In this document: positions 16,893 through 26,367 of the stretch, one piece after another | How positions within the stretch are numbered: position 1 is the stretch's first letter | How the letters are laid out: every line of letters begins with the position of its first letter | Program-made: the position numbers and the translations under genes | The notes under the pieces: model-generated | Seen by the model: only the letters and a program-made list of their open reading frames with translations | Databases searched by the model: none | Told to the model about the DNA's origin: nothing | NCBI GenBank assembly: GCA_025363155.1 | Contig: JANYEL010000029.1 | Span: 1-44,488 of the forward strand | Direction of reading: 5' to 3' | DNA length: 44,488 bases | From: Moraxellaceae bacterium | GTDB lineage: Bacteria > Pseudomonadota > Gammaproteobacteria > Pseudomonadales > Moraxellaceae

Positions 16893-18008
16893 ATGCAAAT
16901 AATAAGTAACAGTCTTAAATTTCTAAAGCTCATAGATGAGCCAGCGGATTTGCTTGAAGAAAAAATGGATCGTTATCGCACGATCAGCGCGATTATGTTT
17001 TTTTTATTAGCGCTTCAGGGTACTTTTTCTTGGTTGTGGGATTACTATATTGATGCTGCGGGCGCACAAAACACGATTGGTTTGAGACTCTGTTTTTTAT
17101 TTTTTACTATTGTTTCTTTTTCTTTTAAATACATTAAGAACAGAAAGATACTCGAACTCATTTGTCTGATTTCAGGACTATTGGCTCAATTTCTCTTTGT
17201 TGTCATTATGAATCATCTCGAAAATGGCATGATTTACATTCTTTCCCTTTTTATATTTTTTTTACTCTTTCCGTTGTTCTTGTTTCAAGGTTTTTCATTA
17301 TCAGCAAACATTATTTGTACATTGTGCTTTGCGGCATTCCCGCAAATCATGGCATTGATGGGTTTAGCACCTGAATTTCAACATCCGCAATACATCATTC
17401 TGATTTGGCCTGCGGCATTCGCCATGCTGATTACGCATTATTTTTCGGCACAAAACTATCGTTTACGCTATGAATCTGAGCTTGCTTTAAAAGCGGCATC
17501 CTTTACCGATCATTTAACAGGCGTGAGTAATCGGCGGCATTTTTTGCCTTTGCTCAAGCAAGAGATTATTCGTGGAAATCGTTATAAACATCCTGTGTGC
17601 TTGCTGATGTTAGATATTGATTATTTTAAGAGTGTGAATGATGCACATGGACATCTCACAGGTGATTTAGTCATCCGTGAAGTTGCTGATATTTGCCGCC
17701 AATCAGCGCGTCAAATTGATGTTGTCGCACGCATCGGTGGTGAGGAGTTTGCAATTTTATTGATTGAGGCAGAGTTATCAGGTGCGCTTGTTGTTGCAGA
17801 ACGTATTCGCCACGCGGTAGAGAAAACCATCGTCAAAAGTCTTGCAGGCGTCGATTTATCCCTAACGGTCAGTATTGGTGTTGCCCAACAACCGATCGGT
17901 ATCGAATCAGAAGAAAAGTTGATTGAGCTGGCTGATAAAGCGCTTTATCAGGCAAAAGATTCTGGTCGTAATTGTGTGGTTTCAGCGCTGATAGAGTCCA
18001 TATTTTGA
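16893..18008 (+). CDS. Membrane-bound diguanylate cyclase (GGDEF)
   Basis: Synthesises c-di-GMP from two GTP. The N-terminal half has about five or six membrane helices (roughly 30-50, 64-80, 85-108, 112-131, 136-155, 166-184), which probably form a sensor. The GGDEF domain runs from about 205 to 365: DHLTGVSNRR, LDIDYFKSVND and the active site GGEEF at 282-286. The inhibitory I-site RxxD (R273 to D276) lies five residues before GGEEF, so product feedback is expected. No EAL domain is present. The ATG at 16893 has only a poor ribosome-binding site; M25 (16965) is an alternative start. Confidence 0.93.
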   Translation: MQIISNSLKFLKLIDEPADLLEEKMDRYRTISAIMFFLLALQGTFSWLWDYYIDAAGAQNTIGLRLCFLFFTIVSFSFKYIKNRKILELICLISGLLAQFLFVVIMNHLENGMIYILSLFIFFLLFPLFLFQGFSLSANIICTLCFAAFPQIMALMGLAPEFQHPQYIILIWPAAFAMLITHYFSAQNYRLRYESELALKAASFTDHLTGVSNRRHFLPLLKQEIIRGNRYKHPVCLLMLDIDYFKSVNDAHGHLTGDLVIREVADICRQSARQIDVVARIGGEEFAILLIEAELSGALVVAERIRHAVEKTIVKSLAGVDLSLTVSIGVAQQPIGIESEEKLIELADKALYQAKDSGRNCVVSALIESIF

Positions 18009-18091
18009 GTTTTACAGCAATCATTATTTTTGTTTGAGCAAGTATTAATTCGTGTTAACCATCTTTGTAAATAAAACAAAAGGGCATTTTC

Positions 18092-18676
18092 ATGTCATTA
18101 GCTAATATTGCATTATCAGGTCAAGCGGTTCGTCTTGAACCTTTATCTATTGATCATGCTGAAGGATTGTTAGCAGTCGGACAGCATCAGCTTGATTGGC
18201 AATTTTTACCGCGTGGTTGTTTCACGGATATCAATGATGTGAAAAGTTGGATTAATGAAGCGCTGGTTTATGTGGAAAAGGGCGAGCATATCGCGTTCAC
18301 AATCTTTGATAACCAAACTCATAAAATTGTCGGCAGTACACGTTTTTTAGCAATTAGACCAAAAGACCACGTGGTGGAAATCGGATGGACATGGCTTGCA
18401 CCTGAAGCGCAGCGTAGTCGGGTTAACACTGAAATGAAGTTTTTGATGCTTCAACATGCGTTTGAGAATCTTAAAACAAACCGAGTCGAACTCAAAACTG
18501 ATTCACGAAATCTTCGCTCACAACGCGCCATTGAGCGCGTAGGTGCAGTTAAAGAAGGCGTATTTCGCAAACATATGCGCGTGCAAAATAATGTTCAGCG
18601 TGACACAGTTTTTTATAGTGTGATTGATGATGAGTGGGCGTTGGTAAAGGCAAAATTACTTGAGCGGTTAGCGTAA
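18092..18676 (+). CDS. GNAT-family N-acetyltransferase (RimJ/RimL type)
   Basis: 194-residue acetyltransferase of the RimJ/RimL-like (PF13302) branch. It has VRLEPLSIDHAEGL at the start, GSTRFLAI and VVEIGWTWLAPEAQRS (about 105-125) and NRVELKTDSRNLRSQRAIER followed by VGAVKEG (about 130-158). The usual Q/R-x-x-G-x-G/A acetyl-CoA loop is replaced by RSRVNTEMK, as in a subset of this family. The substrate cannot be told; relatives act on ribosomal protein N-termini or small amines. The ATG follows AAAGGG. It stands alone, without an adjacent terminator. Confidence 0.88.
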   Translation: MSLANIALSGQAVRLEPLSIDHAEGLLAVGQHQLDWQFLPRGCFTDINDVKSWINEALVYVEKGEHIAFTIFDNQTHKIVGSTRFLAIRPKDHVVEIGWTWLAPEAQRSRVNTEMKFLMLQHAFENLKTNRVELKTDSRNLRSQRAIERVGAVKEGVFRKHMRVQNNVQRDTVFYSVIDDEWALVKAKLLERLA

Positions 18677-18855
18677 TAAATACTCATAAAAATGCACTAT
18701 TACTTCTCACAATTCACATAAATTCGTTGATGTAACATATATATGCGTGACGAAAAACAAATTATCGTTTATTTTGTGGTGTGTCATTGCAGATCAATAA
18801 ATAATGTGACAATTATTGTGAATCATTATGTATATGCGGAAAATGGAGAATTTCA

Positions 18856-19344
18856 ATGTTAAAAAAAGCGCTCGCCTTAGTTGCTGTATCTGCGGCATTA
18901 ACGATTGCTGCTCCTGCACAAGCCAGATCACAACTCAGTCTTGAACATATTTATACGCAGTGTGGTATTGGCGGTTTAGTCTTTGGACGAATCAACAACG
19001 TCCTTGCAATCATTTCTAACGTTACATGGGATTTAGGAACAACGGCTGTCCTTTCTGGCACGCTTTCTCCTGGAGCTTGTGGTGGTATGATTGTCGCAAG
19101 AGCCGTGTTTATCAAAGAAAACTTCCCATCGATTGAACAAGATTTGGCAAGTGGTCGTGGCGAACATTTAACTGCATTAAACGGTTTGATGGCGTGTTCA
19201 GCTGCAAGCAGTCATTTACGTCAGGATTATGCGAACTACACGCTAAGCTCGACGTACAAAGAATCGAAGGCTTCAGTAAATAGCGAAGCGTTGTTCCGTA
19301 TTGTGAATGATAATTTAGAAGCCGCAAATTGCTCTGCTGCTTAA
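18856..19344 (+). CDS. DUF3015-type exported protein
   Basis: Small exported protein. A signal peptide (MLKKALALVAVSAALTIAAP, then AQA before R24) is followed by a mature domain with CGIGGLVFG (36-44), ISNVTWDLGTTAV (about 53-65) and a later Cys pair, which match the DUF3015 family; its function is unknown. The Cys residues could form disulphides in the periplasm. TGGAGAA precedes the ATG. The next gene, a DUF4105 protein, begins 13 bases after the stop, so the two are very probably cotranscribed and the proteins may work together at the outer membrane. Confidence 0.82.
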   Translation: MLKKALALVAVSAALTIAAPAQARSQLSLEHIYTQCGIGGLVFGRINNVLAIISNVTWDLGTTAVLSGTLSPGACGGMIVARAVFIKENFPSIEQDLASGRGEHLTALNGLMACSAASSHLRQDYANYTLSSTYKESKASVNSEALFRIVNDNLEAANCSAA

Positions 19345-19357
19345 TTTGATTTATAGG

Positions 19358-21163
19358 ATGCTAAAGTGTTTATCCCTCGGATTTTTTTCCTTTAGTATCC
19401 TGTTGTCTTATTTGCCAAATGTTTACGCAGAACCTTCTACGCATGAGATTTCTGCGCAACAAATCAAGCAACAAGCGAGCGAACTTCATTTAGCCGATGA
19501 GCCAGTTTGGCAAAAGATTATTTTATTTAATCATCAAGCTGAAGTCACTTCAAAAGGTTTCTATCTCAGCGATTTAAGTGCTCAAAACCTTAAAAAAATC
19601 ACACCTCAATCTGAGCTTGATGCCAGCATTGATGCGCTGCACGAAAATCCTGCGTTAATTTGCCAGTATCCTGCACGCTATTATTGGCTTAGCCATCACT
19701 TATCAGGTTTGCCGACGACCGCTTTAGAAAGCTGTAAAAACTTACCTAATGCAAAGCAAGATGTGCGTTTGTTGTTGGTCAGTGGTTATTTAAAAAATCC
19801 AGTATCCACGTTTGGTCATGTTCTAATTACGATCGGCGCAGAAAACGAAAGACAAAACTTGTTAGATAACGCCTATAACTATGGGGCAGTTATTCCGAAG
19901 GGTGAAAACAGTCTGAATTACATCTGGAAAGGTCTATTCGGGCTTTATGATTCGCGCTTTGCTAGCAGTCAGTTTTTTAAGCAAGATATTGTTTATGCCA
20001 AAACCGAACAACGGGATATTTGGGCATATACGCTGAATTTAACACCAGAGCAAAAAGCTTTATTTATCTATCATTTGGCTGAAGTTCAGTCACATACGAT
20101 TGATTATTATTTTATTAAACAAAACTGTGCTTATCGGTCTGGGGAACTTTTAGAGCTGATTGCTGATATTAAGACCACTACACATTTCACCCCGTGGTAT
20201 CCACCTGAATATGTGTTTGATCAGATTGAAGAGTATCGCAAGATTCATCCTGACTTTATTAAAAGTGTTGAATATTTGCCTTCTGATCAGAATAAATTGT
20301 ATTTCGCATTCGCAAAAATGCCGCAAGCGATGCAGCAACAAATTAATCATTATATTGAAACGAAAGATCTGAAACTGATTGAGCAAAGCTCTGAATCTGA
20401 TCAGGAAAAAATCCTTGAATTTCTTATTGCTTACCTTAATTTCAAGCAAATAGGCGATGATAGCCCGCAATACCAAATACAGAAGAAACTACTGATCAAA
20501 AAGCGTATTCAGCTTCCAGTCAATGACGAGACACCAGAAGTAATGCCAGCGCGTCCATCTTCAGCTTTGGGTGAGAAGCCAAGCAAGTTGGGGATTGGAA
20601 TCGGTGATGGCCAAGCGGCCATCAATTTCACGGTATTCAATAAAGACATGTTGAGTTCATACAGTAATATTCATTCTGAATTCAAAATGTTGGATTTTTC
20701 TTGGCAAATTAAGAATCAAAAAGTTCAGCTTCAATCTGCTGATTTTATTCGTATTCTTAAAATTGAAGATTTAGGGCAAAAACTATCAGGTGAACAAAAA
20801 ATGTCTTGGGAGTTGGCGCTTGGAGCTAAACCTGATGTTTTTACTGGAGAAGTGCATCGCCCTTATGCACGTGGAGGATTCGGTGCTGGTTATGATTTTA
20901 GTCCGAATCTGATTGGCTATAGTTTGTTGAGTGCAGAACTCAACGATAGTGCTGCTAAAATTGATGCTGTAAGTGAAACTGGGTTGGTTTATCAACAAGA
21001 GCCTTTTGGGTTGAAGCTCGTTCAGCATTTCCAACAACGAAAAGATCAAGACTTAGCGAGCGAAACACGCTTAGAAGTGAAATATCGATTAGCGAAGAAT
21101 GCAGATCTACGAGTATTACTTTCAAACAAAAACAAGTATTTAACGTATCAAGTTTATTGGTAA
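19358..21163 (+). CDS. DUF4105-type exported protein with a beta-strand-rich C-terminal domain
   Basis: 601-residue exported protein with a signal peptide ending at about A24 (NVYA before EP). A DUF4105-like domain occupies about 135-270, with STFGH (H154) and NCAYR (C257), the conserved His and Cys that resemble a thiol-hydrolase site. The C-terminal part (about 405-601) consists of alternating strands (RGGFGAGYDFSPNLIGYSLL, then LVYQQEPFGLKLV) and ends in YQVYW with a terminal aromatic residue, as in outer-membrane beta-barrels. A TTG at 19346 is in frame, but the ATG at 19358 gives a normal signal peptide. It follows a DUF3015 gene by 13 bases. The substrate and role are unknown. Confidence 0.8.
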   Translation: MLKCLSLGFFSFSILLSYLPNVYAEPSTHEISAQQIKQQASELHLADEPVWQKIILFNHQAEVTSKGFYLSDLSAQNLKKITPQSELDASIDALHENPALICQYPARYYWLSHHLSGLPTTALESCKNLPNAKQDVRLLLVSGYLKNPVSTFGHVLITIGAENERQNLLDNAYNYGAVIPKGENSLNYIWKGLFGLYDSRFASSQFFKQDIVYAKTEQRDIWAYTLNLTPEQKALFIYHLAEVQSHTIDYYFIKQNCAYRSGELLELIADIKTTTHFTPWYPPEYVFDQIEEYRKIHPDFIKSVEYLPSDQNKLYFAFAKMPQAMQQQINHYIETKDLKLIEQSSESDQEKILEFLIAYLNFKQIGDDSPQYQIQKKLLIKKRIQLPVNDETPEVMPARPSSALGEKPSKLGIGIGDGQAAINFTVFNKDMLSSYSNIHSEFKMLDFSWQIKNQKVQLQSADFIRILKIEDLGQKLSGEQKMSWELALGAKPDVFTGEVHRPYARGGFGAGYDFSPNLIGYSLLSAELNDSAAKIDAVSETGLVYQQEPFGLKLVQHFQQRKDQDLASETRLEVKYRLAKNADLRVLLSNKNKYLTYQVYW

Positions 21164-21168
21164 ATATT

Positions 21169-21231
21169 GGGTGGGTTTGGAACCCACCCCTACAGATTTA
21201 ATGGTAGGGGCAGGTTCTAAACTTGTCCTGT
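21169..21231. repeat. Palindromic intergenic repeat with TAGGGGC arms
   Basis: A perfect 9-bp hairpin GGGTGGGTT/AACCCACCC (21169-21189) overlaps a second inverted pair CCCTAC (21187-21192) and GTAGGG (21204-21209). A CAGGTTCTAAACTTGTCCTG stretch (about 21211-21230) completes it. It lies between the converging DUF4105 and dehydrogenase genes and may also help end both transcripts. Confidence 0.65.
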
Positions 21232-21249
21232 AAAACAATGCGAGATAAC

Positions 21250-22128
21250 TTAATTCGATTTCAACTCAATACCAGTCCAGCTTTCCAATAATTTTACTGA
21301 CGCTGAAAAATCACTGTCATCTGGCAAGCTACTGCTTGCTGCGCGATATAAACTTTGGGTCAAGGCGAGTAACGGTGCTGGGATTTTTGCGGTATGGGCA
21401 AGGTCAATGGCAATGCCTGTATCTTTAGCTAATAAACTCAATGCAAATGTCAGTGGAAATTCACGATTAAGTACACGTTGAGGGAAGGTGACTTCTGAAG
21501 CTAAGCTACGACCGCTGGAGGCATTAATACAAGTCAATGCGCTATCAATATTAACACCGTGGGCTTTTAGAGCTGTAAAGCCTTCTGCGACGGCCCATAG
21601 ATTTACGGCTAGCAGCATGTTATTGACGGCTTTCACGGCAAAACCAGAACCACTATCGCCAACATGCTCGATAAGGCTTGAGAATGGTTCCATCGCGCTT
21701 CGTGCGCGTTCAAGTGCTGCTTTGTTACCACCAACCATGACAGTGAGCGTGCCGCGTTCTGCGCCAATGGTTTGACCAGAAACAGGTGCATCGAGGAAAG
21801 CGACATTATTTGCAGCTAATTGTTCAGCAACTTTTTTTGCTGAACTTGGTTCACCGCTGGTGCAATCAATCCAAATACTGCCATTTTTTGGTGGATATTG
21901 GCTAATAATCGCTTCAACTTCGCTACTCGTAGGTAAACAGGAAAAAATAATATCTGCTTGAACTGCTTGCTCAATCGACGTGGCTTTTGTACCAAATTCA
22001 GCCGCATGTGCTTCTGCTTTGCTAAAGGTACGATTCCAGACACGAACATCGCTAAATGCTTTTGGTAAGTGTGCCGCCATACGCCAGCCCATTGCGCCCA
22101 TACCGATAAATGCGATTGATTGAGTCAT
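21250..22128 (-). CDS. NAD(P)-dependent beta-hydroxyacid dehydrogenase (HIBADH family)
   Basis: 292-residue oxidoreductase of the 3-hydroxyisobutyrate/tartronate semialdehyde reductase family. The Rossmann motif is GMGAMG (9-14), the substrate motif is DAPVSG (113-118), and the catalytic Lys K166 lies in AVKAVNNMLL with N170. The cofactor/substrate motif LAKDTGIA is at 233-240. VWNRT after the second strand suggests NADP preference, but that is inference. Exact substrate unknown. It is a single minus-strand gene with an SD-poor ATG and a divergent SieB-like gene upstream. Confidence 0.87.
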   Translation of the reverse strand: MTQSIAFIGMGAMGWRMAAHLPKAFSDVRVWNRTFSKAEAHAAEFGTKATSIEQAVQADIIFSCLPTSSEVEAIISQYPPKNGSIWIDCTSGEPSSAKKVAEQLAANNVAFLDAPVSGQTIGAERGTLTVMVGGNKAALERARSAMEPFSSLIEHVGDSGSGFAVKAVNNMLLAVNLWAVAEGFTALKAHGVNIDSALTCINASSGRSLASEVTFPQRVLNREFPLTFALSLLAKDTGIAIDLAHTAKIPAPLLALTQSLYRAASSSLPDDSDFSASVKLLESWTGIELKSN

Positions 22129-22324
22129 GAGAATGTCCGTTAGATCATTGTTGTGTAAATGGTTTGATGAATTATAGCGTGAATGTATGAAGCATCATAT
22201 TTAGAAAGACAAGAATATTTTGCAAATTATCATCAATCAAAATCAAAAAATATGCATAAAGCTGATTTTCCAATATCCTCTAAATATGCCACAATCAATT
22301 GAAATGTGTATCAGGGAGGTTTAC

Positions 22325-22801
22325 GTGTCATCAAACATTCAAAATAAAGTTATTTACTCTGCTGGTTTAGGTTTAACTGTAGCAATCATGATTTTTATTG
22401 CTGCAGGTCTTTGTCTAGATAATGATTTTTCAGAATTTGTTATAAGTCATTCAACGATACTATTAATTGTTTGTATTTTATTAGCTTCAATATTGCTCCA
22501 TGATTTATTTGTTGATATTACAAAGTATCTAAAAAGTCACGTTAATAAGAAGCTTTTCATTCGCGAGTTAGAGAAAAAGTTAATTAAGTTAAACTCTTAT
22601 GAAAAATATATTCTTTCTCTTTTTGTCACGGAAAAAAGAACAGAGCGCAGCTTAGATCCAACTGAACCAGCGGTAGCTTATCTTGAGTCGTTGAAAATAA
22701 TTTTGAAAACAGGGAAATTTAATGATGGAAAAAGACCCATTTACCAAATAGATGCTCTTTCTATGAGGATTCTTTCTAGTAATCCAAATTGGCTTCAATA
22801 G
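22325..22801 (+). CDS. Small two-helix membrane protein, SieB-like (superinfection exclusion B family)
   Basis: 158-residue inner-membrane protein. Two membrane helices (about 9-31 and 42-65) are followed by a cytoplasmic domain with LIKLNSYEKYILSLFV (86-101), a basic-acidic stretch KRTERSLDPTE and a C-terminal IYQIDALSMRIL. The order and spacing resemble SieB proteins (PF14163), which in lambdoid phages abort infection by other phages. The resemblance is by eye and could be convergent. A GTG at 22325 behind AGGGAGG (22313-22319) is clearly the start, although the frame is open to 22220. The gene is A/T-rich, stands alone, and has its own terminator. No prophage genes lie around it. Confidence 0.6.
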   Translation: MSSNIQNKVIYSAGLGLTVAIMIFIAAGLCLDNDFSEFVISHSTILLIVCILLASILLHDLFVDITKYLKSHVNKKLFIRELEKKLIKLNSYEKYILSLFVTEKRTERSLDPTEPAVAYLESLKIILKTGKFNDGKRPIYQIDALSMRILSSNPNWLQ

Positions 22802-22814
22802 TTGGATCATTCAA

Positions 22815-22855
22815 TAAAAAACCGCCATTTCAATTCAGAAATAGCGGTTTTTTTT
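22815..22855. terminator. Bidirectional terminator between the SieB-like and FadB-like genes
   Basis: AAAAAACCGCCATTTC and GAAATAGCGGTTTTTTTT pair with one mismatch around AATTCA. A/T runs on both sides make it work in both directions; it ends the plus-strand SieB-like gene and the minus-strand beta-oxidation operon. Confidence 0.9.
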
Positions 22856-22877
22856 GCAGTTTACTTTTTAAAAATAC

Positions 22878-25037
22878 TTAAACAAACAACTCACCTTTTG
22901 CCGCTTTATCTTTCAATAATTGCGGTGGGTTAAAGCGTTCGCCGTATTTAGCGGCTAGTTCAGTTGCACGTACAACAGCTTTGTCTAAACCATATTGGTT
23001 CAAATACTGAATCGCGCCGCCAGTCCACGGTGCAAAACCGATACCGAAGATCGAACCGATGTTGGCATCTTGTACAGAGGTGAGTACGTTTTCTTCGAGA
23101 CAGCGAACGGTATCCAGTGCTTGAACAAACAAAATACGTTCAATCATTTCTTGTTCGCTGATGGTTACTTCTGGCTTATGCCATTGTGATAGACCAGACC
23201 ACAGGTGTTTCTTACCACCTTCTGGATAATCGTAGAAGCCAGCACCAGCGGCTTTACCTTTACGATTATGGTCATGGATCAGACTCTTTGTTAACGCTTC
23301 TGAAGCACGCATAGGCAGATCTTTGCCTTCTGCTTGCAAGTCTTTGCGTGTTTGATCAGTGATGTGCTCAGTCAACGACAAACTGACTTCGTCTTGAATC
23401 GCAAGCGGGCCTACAGGCATACCTGCTTTAAGCGCAGCCATTTCTACGCGTGCTGGATGAATGCCTTCAGCAACTAATGACAAGCCTTCATTGACAAATG
23501 TACCGAAAACACGGCTGGTGAAGAAGCCGCGGCTGTCATTAACAACGATAGGGGTTTTACCAATTTGCAGTACATAGTCAAATGCGCGGGCCAATGTTTC
23601 AGGGCTTGTGTCTTTGCCTTTGATAATTTCAACCAATTGCATTTTATCAACCGGGCTAAAGAAGTGCAGACCGACAAAATGAGTCGCATCTTTACTTGCT
23701 TTAGATAAGCCAGTGATTGGCAATGTTGATGTATTCGATGCCATCACGCCGCCAGCAACCAATTGTGCTTCCGCTTCTTGAGTGACTTTGGCTTTCAGAT
23801 CACGATTTTCAAATACCGCTTCGATGATCAGATCACAACCTGCCAAATCTTTAGCATCGGCTGTTGCAGTAATGCTTGCCAAAATCGCATCTTTCTTCTC
23901 AGCTGTTAAGCCGCCACGAGAAACGCGTTTCTCAAGCAATTTCTGGCTGTAGCCTTTGCCTTTATCAGCCGCTTCAGTTGAAACGTCTTTAAGAACAACT
24001 TGTACGCCTTTAATGGCAGTAGAGTAGGCAATACCACTTCCCATCATGCCCGCACCAAGAACGCCGACTTTAGTGGCTTTCCAAGGTGCGATTCCTGCTG
24101 GACGGCTATGACCTGCTTTGAGAGCATTTAATTGGAACCAGAAAGTGCCAACCATGTTTTTGGCAACTTGACCTGTGGTAATTTGCACGAAATAACGTGA
24201 TTCGATGCGTAGTGCGGTGTCGATATCGACTTGTGCACCTTCAACCGCAGCTGACATGATCGCTTCAGGTGCTGGGTAGCAGCCTTTGGTTTTGTCACGC
24301 AGCATGGCTGGTGCAATGGCGAGCATTTGTGCGACCGCTGGTGTGCTTGGTGTGCCACCTGGGATTTTGTAGCCTTTCACATCAAACGGTTGTTGTGATT
24401 TTGGATTGGCTTTGATCCAGTCACGGGCTTTTTGCAGGACTTCGTCCATGGTTGCGCCAGTGTCGTGGATTAGACCGAGTGACAAACCTTTTTTGACATC
24501 AAATTGCTTGCCTTCCATGAGGTATGGCAATGCATTTTGCAAACCGAGCAGGCGAGTCATACGCGCTACACCGCCGCCACCTGGAAGTAAACCGAGTGTC
24601 ACTTCTGGCAATGCAAATTTGATTTTTGGATCTGCAAGTGCAATGCGATGATGTGCAGTCAGTGCTAATTCCCAACCACCGCCGAGTGCAGCGCCATTCA
24701 ATGCAGCAACAACAGGCTTGCCCATCGTTTCAATCGCGCGCATATCGGCTTTCATCAGCTCAAGCCATTGGAATAATTGATCAGCTTCGCTCGCTTTCGC
24801 TTGGATGATTTCGTCTAAGTCGCCACCCGCAAAGAAAGTCTTTTTCGCAGAAGCATAGATCACACCTGCCAAATCAGTTTCAGTTTTAAGCTTCGCAACC
24901 GAGTCACGCAGACTGAGGGTAAATTCAGTATTCATGGTGTTGACAGATTGACCTGTTGAATCAATTAACAGGGTGACGATGTTATCAGCGTCTTTAGTGT
25001 AACTGATTGCATTATTAGTCGCGTTATTCGTGCTCAT
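22878..25037 (-). CDS. Multifunctional enoyl-CoA hydratase/3-hydroxyacyl-CoA dehydrogenase (FadB/FadJ type)
   Basis: 719-residue beta-oxidation enzyme. The N-terminal crotonase domain has the oxyanion-hole segments FFAGGDL (68-74) and NGAALGGGWELAL (114-126), with the catalytic glutamates E123 and E145 (LPEVTLGLLPGG). The dehydrogenase domain has the dinucleotide loop GAGMMG (328-333) and H458 in GLHFFSPVDKM. It converts enoyl-CoA to 3-ketoacyl-CoA, which the adjacent thiolase cleaves. The ATG follows AAGGAGA on the minus strand. The thiolase gene ends 11 bases upstream, so the two are one operon with the thiolase first, the order seen for fadIJ and for a Pseudomonas operon (PA1736-PA1737), and opposite to fadBA. 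Confidence 0.95.
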   Translation of the reverse strand: MSTNNATNNAISYTKDADNIVTLLIDSTGQSVNTMNTEFTLSLRDSVAKLKTETDLAGVIYASAKKTFFAGGDLDEIIQAKASEADQLFQWLELMKADMRAIETMGKPVVAALNGAALGGGWELALTAHHRIALADPKIKFALPEVTLGLLPGGGGVARMTRLLGLQNALPYLMEGKQFDVKKGLSLGLIHDTGATMDEVLQKARDWIKANPKSQQPFDVKGYKIPGGTPSTPAVAQMLAIAPAMLRDKTKGCYPAPEAIMSAAVEGAQVDIDTALRIESRYFVQITTGQVAKNMVGTFWFQLNALKAGHSRPAGIAPWKATKVGVLGAGMMGSGIAYSTAIKGVQVVLKDVSTEAADKGKGYSQKLLEKRVSRGGLTAEKKDAILASITATADAKDLAGCDLIIEAVFENRDLKAKVTQEAEAQLVAGGVMASNTSTLPITGLSKASKDATHFVGLHFFSPVDKMQLVEIIKGKDTSPETLARAFDYVLQIGKTPIVVNDSRGFFTSRVFGTFVNEGLSLVAEGIHPARVEMAALKAGMPVGPLAIQDEVSLSLTEHITDQTRKDLQAEGKDLPMRASEALTKSLIHDHNRKGKAAGAGFYDYPEGGKKHLWSGLSQWHKPEVTISEQEMIERILFVQALDTVRCLEENVLTSVQDANIGSIFGIGFAPWTGGAIQYLNQYGLDKAVVRATELAAKYGERFNPPQLLKDKAAKGELFV

Positions 25038-25048
25038 TCATATTCTCC

Positions 25049-26254
25049 TTAAACGACTTCAATGATGGTAGCAATGCCCATGCCGCCGCCAACACACAAG
25101 GTTGCCAAGCCGCGTTTTTTACCTTGGCGTTCGAGTTCATCGAGTAAGGTGCCGAGAATCATTGCGCCAGTTGCGCCGAGTGGATGACCCATCGCAATTG
25201 AGCCGCCATTGACGTTTACTTTTTCTGCTGGAACTTTCAGTTCAGTCATAAAGCGCATGACCACAGAAGCAAACGCTTCATTGACTTCAAATAAATCGAT
25301 GTCATCAATGGTTAAGCCAGCTTTTTCCAATGCTTTACGTGCAGCTGGTGCTGGACCTGTGAGCATGATGGTTGCATCAGTGCTTACAAGAGCCGTTGCA
25401 ACAATTTTTGCACGCGGCTTGATGCCCATTTTTTTGCCAGCAGCTTCAGAACCGATGAGCACAAGTGCCGCGCCATCAACGATGCCTGAGGAGTTACCTG
25501 CATGGTGGATGTGATTGATTCTTTCAACTTCTGGATATTTTTGCAGAGCAACAGCATCAAAACCCATTGCGCCCATCATTTCAAAGCTTGGACTTAATTT
25601 TGATAGTGATTCAGCCGTTGTGCCGCCGCGGATGAATTCATCTTTATCCAAGATTGTCACGCCAGCGTGATCTTTTACTGGAACGATCGATTTATCAAAT
25701 CGTCCAGCAGCTTGTGCAGCCGCAGCTTTGGCTTGTGAGTTTGCCGCATAAGTATCGACATCATGACGGCTGTAGCCATCAATTGAAGCGATCAAATCTG
25801 CGCCAACACCTTGTGGAACGAAATAAGATTTCAGGTTAGTTTCTGGATCAAGCGCCCAAGGTCCGCCGTCTGAACCCATTGCAATACGCGACATCGATTC
25901 AACGCCACCAGCTACAATGAGATCTTCCCAGCCTGAACGCACTTTCTGTGCAGCGAGATTGACCGCTTCTAAACCAGATGCACAAAAGCGATTGATTTGC
26001 ACGCCAGAGACATTTTCGCTCCAGCCAGCTGCGATCGCAGCAGTCTTAGCAATATCACTGCCTTGGTCGCCAACTGGAGTCACACAACCTAAAACAACAT
26101 CTTCAACAAGGCTGGTATCGAGGTTGTTACGGGCCTCAAGCGCATGCATCAATCCAACTACGAGAGAGATTGGCTTTACTTCATGTAGGCTACCGTCTTT
26201 CTTTCCTTTACCGCGCGGTGTACGAACCGCATCAAAAATATAGGCTTCGGTCAT
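25049..26254 (-). CDS. Acetyl-CoA C-acyltransferase (thiolase; FadA/FadI-like)
   Basis: 401-residue thiolase that splits 3-ketoacyl-CoA with CoA. The nucleophile is C91 ([12 protein letters not shown]); the other catalytic residues are H357 ([15 protein letters not shown]) and C387 (LCVGGGMG), with NEAFA at 325-329. It is first gene of the operon with the multifunctional enzyme; AAGGAA precedes the ATG on the minus strand. Because the partner is a hydratase/dehydrogenase and no tail genes follow, a role in fatty-acid beta-oxidation is more likely than biosynthetic acetoacetyl-CoA formation. Chain-length preference cannot be seen. Confidence 0.94.
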   Translation of the reverse strand: MTEAYIFDAVRTPRGKGKKDGSLHEVKPISLVVGLMHALEARNNLDTSLVEDVVLGCVTPVGDQGSDIAKTAAIAAGWSENVSGVQINRFCASGLEAVNLAAQKVRSGWEDLIVAGGVESMSRIAMGSDGGPWALDPETNLKSYFVPQGVGADLIASIDGYSRHDVDTYAANSQAKAAAAQAAGRFDKSIVPVKDHAGVTILDKDEFIRGGTTAESLSKLSPSFEMMGAMGFDAVALQKYPEVERINHIHHAGNSSGIVDGAALVLIGSEAAGKKMGIKPRAKIVATALVSTDATIMLTGPAPAARKALEKAGLTIDDIDLFEVNEAFASVVMRFMTELKVPAEKVNVNGGSIAMGHPLGATGAMILGTLLDELERQGKKRGLATLCVGGGMGIATIIEVV

Positions 26255-26367
26255 TTCTGATTCCTTGTTGAGGCGTTTGGTGGGTTTACAAATTCGTAAG
26301 TGGGGTAGAGTTTAGCCTTATTTCTGGCGTAGACAATGATAATAATAGTCAGTTCAATTGGCTAAAA

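Noticed and set aside
18790-18830. CRP/Vfr-like site TGTGA...TGTGA in front of the DUF3015 gene
   Set aside because: The two TGTGA words are direct repeats, not the inverted TGTGA-N6-TCACA that CRP needs.
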